Shown: positions 58,122-64,000 of the stretch, piece after piece | Layout: each line of letters opens with the position of its first letter | Position numbering within the stretch: position 1 is the first letter of the stretch | DNA from: Isoetes taiwanensis | Lineage: Eukaryota; Streptophyta; Lycopodiopsida; Isoetales; Isoetaceae | Direction of reading: 5' to 3' | NCBI GenBank assembly: GCA_021234155.1 | Contig: JAJEKV010000014.1 | Span: forward strand, 4,357,563 to 4,421,562 | DNA length: 64,000 nt | Notes under the pieces: generated by a model | What the model was told of the DNA's origin: nothing | The model's database searches: none | What the model saw: the letters and a program-made list of their open reading frames with translations, nothing else | Translations under genes and position numbers: made by a program

Positions 58122-60620
58122 CTAGAGTACCGTGCAATGTCTCACAATCTGAACGAGGGTCCCCAAGTAATGTCTTCTCGCCATCACCTCCCATATGACT
58201 CGTCCATTTTGCACTTCTTTTGTCTCAAAGAAAGTGCAAGCAGAGTTGGCACCCAAAAATCGAACACCATTCTCTTTCCTTTGCTCGTCTAGGAACCTTT
58301 TCTCCAAAGCACCGCCCATCATGTTCTCCTTTTCCATGGCCTCGAGCCAAAATAATTCCAATCGCATCCTAATTTTATACCTGTTATAATATTGGGCCAC
58401 ATTCAAATAAAAGGCTCGAGAACACTTAAACCGAAAGCAAAGACACCCATCGACCCACATGACATGGTATTTGATGTGGCCAAAACCTTTTGCATCATCC
58501 AAATATGGTGCTTCTTGAGTGCAAAATGAACAAAGAAAGCATCATGCTTCATAACATCTAAACATACAAATGAACAGCTTTTTTCAGCTCGCCATTGACT
58601 TTCATCATGGTTATATGCACCGAATAGTTATCCGGTCATTGTTCCAATGCTTTCTGACTGAACTTCCCTAAATGGTCGCAAAGTGTAGTTCTCTCAAAAG
58701 TCCATTACCGACAAAACAGAATCATCCCTCAAATTTTGCAATCGATTTCCTGAATTGTTTGCTCGCCAACTTGTTTGAAAAGTTGTGAATAGTGAACTTT
58801 GTAAGGTGCTGAAACATCTTGTCAAGCAATGTACCTGGAGTCCCGCTTTCAGTAACAAGCTTCAACCTCCTTGAAGTGCCAGCTTTGGAAGGTTCGTTCA
58901 CGTACTTGTAAACTTGCCATTCAATGTTCTCATTCTCATGACTCTTTCTCCTTAGGACAGATTTGAATATTTTCAGTGCCACAGTTCTGGCACTCTCCCT
59001 TCACACAGTCCAAACTATGCCACTCTTCGCCTTCCTTATCACAGACCGTAGCTCTCCACATAGCACCAACATTTTGAAATGTTTTAGAAGGAGCTTGGCA
59101 GACGCCATTGTTCTCATCTGCTGCACAAACACCACAAGAACATGTACAGTTGGCATGAAATTTGCTCCTCGGACGCTTAAAAGCTTTCCCCCAGATAGAT
59201 CAGCTTGTTCATGCTTCACGCAGCAGCATGTGTTCCTCTCTTTCAACCTTCTCACACACGTAGGCTTAAGCAGCTCGAACTTTCTGATGCTAATCTTCAC
59301 TTCAGGATGTTCATCTTTGAACATCTCATACAATTCACTCTGCAAGGAAAAAAATGGCATGTATAAGTAAGATATAAATTAGAACTACTTACGAATTCAA
59401 AGATGTTGCAGACATTGCATTAGTTCTATGGCACTCAGATCATGATTTGATATACATTCAACTACTATACCACACCATCATACATACCCTGTACATGATA
59501 TGTACAAATGTATAAATAATGTACTCCAAAGAGTTCCAGATGTACATAAAAAAACTCAATATGTAACCAGGTCACAGACAGTATCACTGTATTACAGATG
59601 TATGTATTTCATACTTTTCTTATGGAAGGAAGTACATTTAAATACTTTTATGTATCACCCTATCTTTAAAGACTATCCTGAGATCAGAAAGGCTTAAAAT
59701 GTACTATAATGTACTTGGGAACTACAAAAAGCAAGACTATAATAACACAGCCTGACTTTCAACACATTTTCTGCCTTATGCCACATTGGATGTAACTGGA
59801 AGTACATCCAAGTACTTTTCCCTTAAACATAGCCCATTCAAGACCTCCAAGTGTAAAAATATAATTATTGTAGTTGGATGTACTACAATGTATATCGAGA
59901 TACATCCCTTACATGGAATGCAAATAGGATTACTAAACTTATCCAGATGCACATAAGCTAGCTTCTATCAAGCTTGCAAGAAAGAGGATTAAAAGACTTA
60001 AAACTGACACAGGGGCATGTCCAAAAACGGATTGGAAGTGTCCTTTTCTTCCCGACATCCCCTCGTACTTTTGAGAAGTTTTTGTGTGGGTTAACCAAAA
60101 CTCATTTACCAACCGCTTGGTTGATTCCTAAGCATGTCCGCCTGGGTTGCCTTCCCGCCAGCTGCCCACATATTAGCACCTGATAATGACATCCGCTTTC
60201 TTCTAATTGCAGCTTTTGTGAGGTTTCTTGCTTGCACTTGAAGAATTCTCGAGGCTACTCCTTTTTGCCCGAGTTTTCCATTCTCACCAACAATCATTGA
60301 TAACGAGGAATGCTTAGTCGCTAATTTATCATTGCTATTTGCTCTTTTCACTTCCCCGCCAGACCTTCACGGATATTTTTTAGCATAGTATCCTTCGAAT
60401 TGCTTGCTTTGGATTTCCAATGGCAGGTTCAAAAAAGAAGTGCAGCCTTTCATCCCGAATGTTTTCATCGCTAAAGCTCTCCTTTTGCACAGACGTAAAT
60501 CTTGAACCCGATCATATATAAATTTACAAATTTCATCAATCTTACGCTTCATTTTCTTTGTCACATTCCCGATATTGCAATCTTCTTGCGCCATTTCTCG
60601 CGCTCCTTCGTTGTTCATCA
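58122..60620 (-). pseudogene. Cysteine-rich RNase H-like transposase candidate, element A2
   Basis: Minus-strand paralogue of 25504-27811. N-terminal exon from about 60620 (MMNNEGAREMAQED, basic). Next, 59360-59000 has FKDEHPEVKI, FELLKP and NTCCCVKH, and, after a frameshift near 59165, CTCSCGVC and CQNCG...ICPKE, matching A1 nearly residue for residue. 58982-58600 carries the RNase H-like start (VMDF with ENYT in a broken frame). 58502-58122 has VMWVDGCLCFRFKCSRAFY and GGALEKRF, extending beyond the point where A1 stops. Several frameshifts and stops make it inactive, but together with A1 it defines the family. Confidence 0.65.
59460..59910 (-). repeat. GTACAT-rich intron in the A2 transposase candidate
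   Basis: Words such as TGTACATGATATGTACA, GATGTACAT and AAGTACATCCAAGTACTT recur. Same vocabulary as the introns of the plus-strand RING-like genes of A2 and A3, although this gene is on the other strand. Confidence 0.7.
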
Positions 60621-61055
60621 TGGTTCTTAAGTGGTTTAGGGTTAGCCGGAGGAATTCTCGCAAGAAGGAGGGAAATCCTCGGAGTCACAAGTTTTACCCG
60701 TAAAGTGGGAAATTCTCCTAACGTTCAGGCGTTTCTTGGAGTGGTTACAGCGGCGGGAATTGAAATCTGCTTCATGATTGCGTTTTAATTGACGTGGCAA
60801 GTAGTTCCGAAAAAAAAGATTCCATAATATAGCTATTATGTACATACTGAAAAAACGGTTATGTATTTGAAATGTGATACATCTCTTACTCTACATTTGG
60901 CCAAATGTAAGACACCCTAGCTTTCTTTTACCCTGTCACAAGATACCAGTTCACACCAATGCAGCAACAGAAGACAAAATGAACGATCGGATTGAAGATT
61001 GGCATTCTACCAAATACATCTAAAAGCTCAATGTTCAAAAAACTAATTGCTAAAT

Positions 61056-61090
61056 TCTTTTTTGAAGGACGACAAACTATTATTCAGTAT
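61056..61090 (-). mobile_element. 3' end of a retroposed LINE copy (minus strand)
   Basis: T residues followed by GAAGGACGACAAACTATTAT is the reverse complement of the sequence just before the poly(A) at 39266. It marks the 3' end of another, very short or strongly diverged, copy on the minus strand. Its inner extent is not clear. Confidence 0.6.
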
Positions 61091-62247
61091 TACAGAAGAA
61101 GTACACACATAGATGCAGAGACATGAATAAAATCTTTATATTCAAATAGCACAAACATTGACACACATATTACCCTACTTCCAGATGGAAACTAATAAAT
61201 ACTTATACAATTCTCACCAACTAACTCCATCAGGCAAATAAACGAACAAACAAAGAATGCATACAGCAAAACACGATAATCTAACCTAAGTAAGCATTCA
61301 ATTCAATCCAACCCACCCATTCCCCAAGCCTGCGTTACTGCTAGTTAGACAATTTTTCTTACCGACCAATTCTATCTACCATCTTTGGTATCCTTTTGCA
61401 TCTCTTTTCTCCTAAACTTCGTATCTTGTACCTCTCTCCTTTGCTAGTTGTTGTCCTTGTCTATTTCACTTGAGACTTGTTTGAACCCATGGGCAATATA
61501 GTTTTATTTTCTTCTATCTTGATTGATGACTCTGCATAAACAACTTGTAATTTCTCACTTGTTAGACATTTTCCTCAACTTAATGTACCTTGAAGAGTCT
61601 ACATCTCTATACTCTAGCCGTCATACATTCTGTCTGCTTCTGTGTCAGCATGCATGTATTTTGGTTATGAAGGAGATGCCTAGAAAGCTTTGTCCATATG
61701 TGGTCCATAGTAGTTCTAGAAATGACATTTACCTTCGTTTCACAGAATAGAAGGTAAATGAGGTTCTAGAACTATGGAGGTAGTTACTAGCCAGTTAGTC
61801 CATTTTGTCTTGTCTTCTAGTTCCCTATTTAGCCTTCTTGCTCACGTTTCTTTCTCATCAGCTTCTTTGTTAGTCTATTTTGTCTTGTCTTCTAGTTCCC
61901 TATTCAACCTTTTTGCTCACGTTTCGTTCTCATTAGCTTCTTTGCATCTCCCTTCTCCTTTTCTTGCCTAGTTCGATGAGGCCTAGATGAGCCCTAAGGA
62001 CTTTAGGTTCATCTTGTCTTGGTATTTTGCAGGTTTCAAGCTAGAAGAACATTCCATATGATGTACCAAGCTGGCATAATGGCTGAAGAGCTTGATCACG
62101 AGATGGTTGTAGTTGGATATCTATTCAAAAAAAGCTTTACGTCATTTTCTCTTGTTCATTGTTGAGAACTCTAATTACGTACTTTCAACCCAAAAAGGTT
62201 GGTTGGTCGGAGGGTAGCACATTGAGCCCTAATGGCTTAGCGTTACT

Positions 62248-62309
62248 ATTATTGTCAGGTTTTTTCCTCGAAAATCCAAAAGAACGAGGTTTTTTAATCC
62301 TGACCATAA
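62248..62309 (+). promoter_or_regulatory. LINE-type 3' hairpin
   Basis: ATTATTGTCAGG and CCTGACCATAAT form a 12-bp stem with one mismatch around TTTTTTCCTCGAAAATCC...GAGGTTTTTTAA, the same architecture as 7412-7484. It is repeated at 63772-63833 in the second tandem copy. It shows that the 1.5-kb unit includes the 3' tail of a related LINE. Confidence 0.65.
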
Positions 62310-62326
62310 TGGTTTCTCTAATAAGA

Positions 62327-62470
62327 GCATGTATGTATTTTGGTTATGAAGGAGATGCCCGAGGCTTTATAGGAGCATGTATGTATTTTAGTTATGAAGG
62401 AGATGCCCAGGAGGCTTTGTCAGCTTGTATGTATTTTGGTTATGAAGGAGATGCCCAGGAGGCTTTGTCC
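62327..62470 (+). repeat. 48-bp tandem repeat, three copies, in frame
   Basis: GCATGTATGTATTTTGGTTA starts units at 62327, 62375 and 62423, giving 16-residue repeats (CMYFGYEGDA...) in an open frame. Matching units occur at 63851 and later in the second tandem copy, and a single unit at 61647 and 63173. Confidence 0.85.
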
Positions 62471-64000
62471 ATATGTGGTCCATAGTAGTTCTAGATTTGT
62501 TAATTTATTGCTCAAACCGAAGAGGTATACTGGATATAGTGGATCATTAGGTCATAAAATTTGAGAGGACATATATCGGATAAATTGCTTCAAAGGTATA
62601 AGAAGAAGAAGAACTTGAAGTTTTTCTGGCAGATGTACAAAATAGGTTCAAAGAACCATACCATCACTATGTGAGTTTCCAAATCCAAGAAATCCATATT
62701 ATTGTGTCAAAATAGAATTCCAATATAAGAGAAAAGCTGGGACTTTTAGTGATTACTGTTGAATAGATGATTGAATGCTGCTCGAAAAGATTTACTCAAA
62801 GGAAAAACAAATGGCCTACAAAGCAACAACAATGATAAGTATGAAAGTCGAATTAACAGTCAATTGATCATTTTGGAAGTTACATAATTAGACAATTTTT
62901 CTTACCTGCCAATTCTATCTACCATATTCCGTATCCATTTGCAACCCACTTCTTCTAAACTTCTTATCTTTTTGTTGTCCTTGTCTATTTCGCTTGAGAC
63001 TTGTCTAAACCCTTGGGCAATATAGTTTTATTTTAATCTATCTTGATTGATGACTCCGCATAAACAACTTGTAAGTTCTTACTTGTTGGGCATTTTCCTC
63101 AACTTAATGTATCCTTGAAGAGTCTAGATCCTATACTCTAGGCATCATACATTTTATGCCTTACGTGGTCGGCATGTATGTATTTTGGTTATGAAGGAGA
63201 TGCCTAGGAGGCTTTGTCCATATGTGGTCCATAGTAGTTCTAGAAATGACATTTACCTTCGTTTCACAGAATAGAAGGTAAATGAGGTTCTAGAACTATG
63301 GAGGTAGTTACTAGCCAGTTAGTCCATTTTGTCTTGTCTTCTAGTTCCCTATTTAGCCTTCTTGCTCACGTTTCTTTCTCATCAGCTTCTTTGTTAGTCT
63401 ATTTTGTCTTGTCTTCTAGTTCCCTATTCAACCTTTTTGCTCACGTTTCGTTCTCATTAGCTTCTTTGCATCTCCCTTCTCCTTTTCTTGCCTAGTTCGA
63501 TGAGGCCTAGATGAGCCCTAAGGACTTTAGGTTCATCTTGTCTTGGTATTTTGCAGGTTTCAAGCTAGAAGAACATTCCATATGATGTACCAAGCTGGCA
63601 TAATGGCTGAAGAGCTTGATCACGAGATGGTTGTAGTTGGATATCTATTCAAAAAAAGCTTTACGTCATTTTCTCTTGTTCATTGTTGAGAACTCTAATT
63701 ACGTACTTTCAACCCAAAAAGGTTGGTTGGTCGGAGGGTAGCACATTGAGCCCTAATGGCTTAGCGTTACTATTATTGTCAGGTTTTTTCCTCGAAAATC
63801 CAAAAGAACGAGGTTTTTTAATCCTGACCATAATGGTTTCTCTAATAAGAGCATGTATGTATTTTGGTTATGAAGGAGATGCCCGAGGCTTTATAGGAGC
63901 ATGTATGTATTTTAGTTATGAAGGAGATGCCCATGAGGCTTTGTCGAGCTTGTATGTATTTTGGTTATGAAGGAGATGCCCAGGAGGCTTTGTCCATATG

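Larger units (their letters stand above)
51452..60933. mobile_element. DNA transposon A2 (9.5 kb)
   Basis: Perfect 24-bp terminal inverted repeats begin GGGTAAAAGAAAGCTAGGGT at 51452 and end at 60933. TGTC flanks both ends (51448-51451 and 60934-60937), a 4-bp target duplication. Gene order: coiled-coil/RING-like gene (plus), FCP1/NIF phosphatase-like gene (plus), then a convergent transposase-like gene (minus). A1 shares the last two genes, A3 the first. The GGG termini and 4-bp duplication would be compatible with the Sola2 type as I remember it, but this needs a profile search. Confidence 0.9.
61344..64000 (+). repeat. Tandem duplication, ~1.53-kb unit, two copies
   Basis: Copy 1 starts at about 61344 and copy 2 at about 62888, both with TTAGACAATTTTTCTTACC. 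From 61640 on the copies are in register at +1524 and nearly identical (for example a 65-codon open frame at 61774 and 63298). Copy 2 runs out of the window. The first 300 bp of the units have diverged more than the rest, suggesting gene conversion or a two-step origin. No clear protein domain is present. Confidence 0.9.

Overview
This is a nuclear window from a land plant, AT-rich and crowded with transposable elements. Support comes from spliceosomal introns, plant-type Copia retrotransposons primed by initiator tRNA-Met, LINEs with DUF4283-like ORF1 and RT/zinc-motif ORF2, a PPR gene fragment and DNA transposons with long intron-bearing genes. DUF7869-type transposases and this mix of elements suggest a seed-free plant such as a fern or lycophyte, but that is inference. 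I see no intact single-copy host gene, rRNA, tRNA or CRISPR array.

Layout. 1-2.8 kb: 5' half of a Copia element (3' end of a preceding internal region, LTR, PBS, gag, protease, start of integrase). 4.1-5.0 kb: minus-strand start of another LTR element. 5.0-7.56 kb: degraded LINE. 7.6-11.4 kb: mostly unassigned sequence. 11.4-14.34 kb: minus-strand 3' half of the same Copia family (LTR, RNase H, RT, end of integrase). 16.8-18.0 kb: PPR pseudogene. 19.4-21.7 kb: TGACACAA/TGACGCAA-type repeats and two CACTA-like ends.

21,747-28,144 (A1) and 51,452-60,933 (A2) are two related DNA transposons with GGGTRAAA termini and 4-bp target duplications (TGAG, TGTC). Both carry a CTD-phosphatase-like (FCP1/NIF) gene on the plus strand that converges on a minus-strand gene for a cysteine-rich, RNase H-like transposase candidate. 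A2 also has a coiled-coil/RING-like gene at its left. A third partial relative (A3, from 30,524) carries the same RING-like gene fused to an Ulp1-like peptidase region, broken by a 322-bp MITE with related ends.

41,057-50,826 (B) is the most striking object: a 9.77-kb DNA transposon with 34-bp terminal inverted repeats and an AAGA target duplication. The empty site survives in the neighbouring copy of a tandem host repeat. B encodes a DUF7869-type transposase (plus) and, divergently, a multi-exon protein combining a ParB-like domain with a beta-class N6-adenine/N4-cytosine DNA methyltransferase (minus). Its introns and spacers hold more than twenty copies of a palindrome with consensus TGTCTATGCGCGCATAGACA that I do not see outside the element. 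A 604-bp LINE fragment is nested in it.

36.9-39.3 kb holds a LINE 3' end and a poly(A)-tailed LINE ORF1. 61.3-64 kb is a 1.5-kb tandem duplication containing a LINE-like 3' hairpin and 48-bp in-frame repeats. Most coding regions have frameshifts or stops, so the copies here look largely dead, with B the best preserved.
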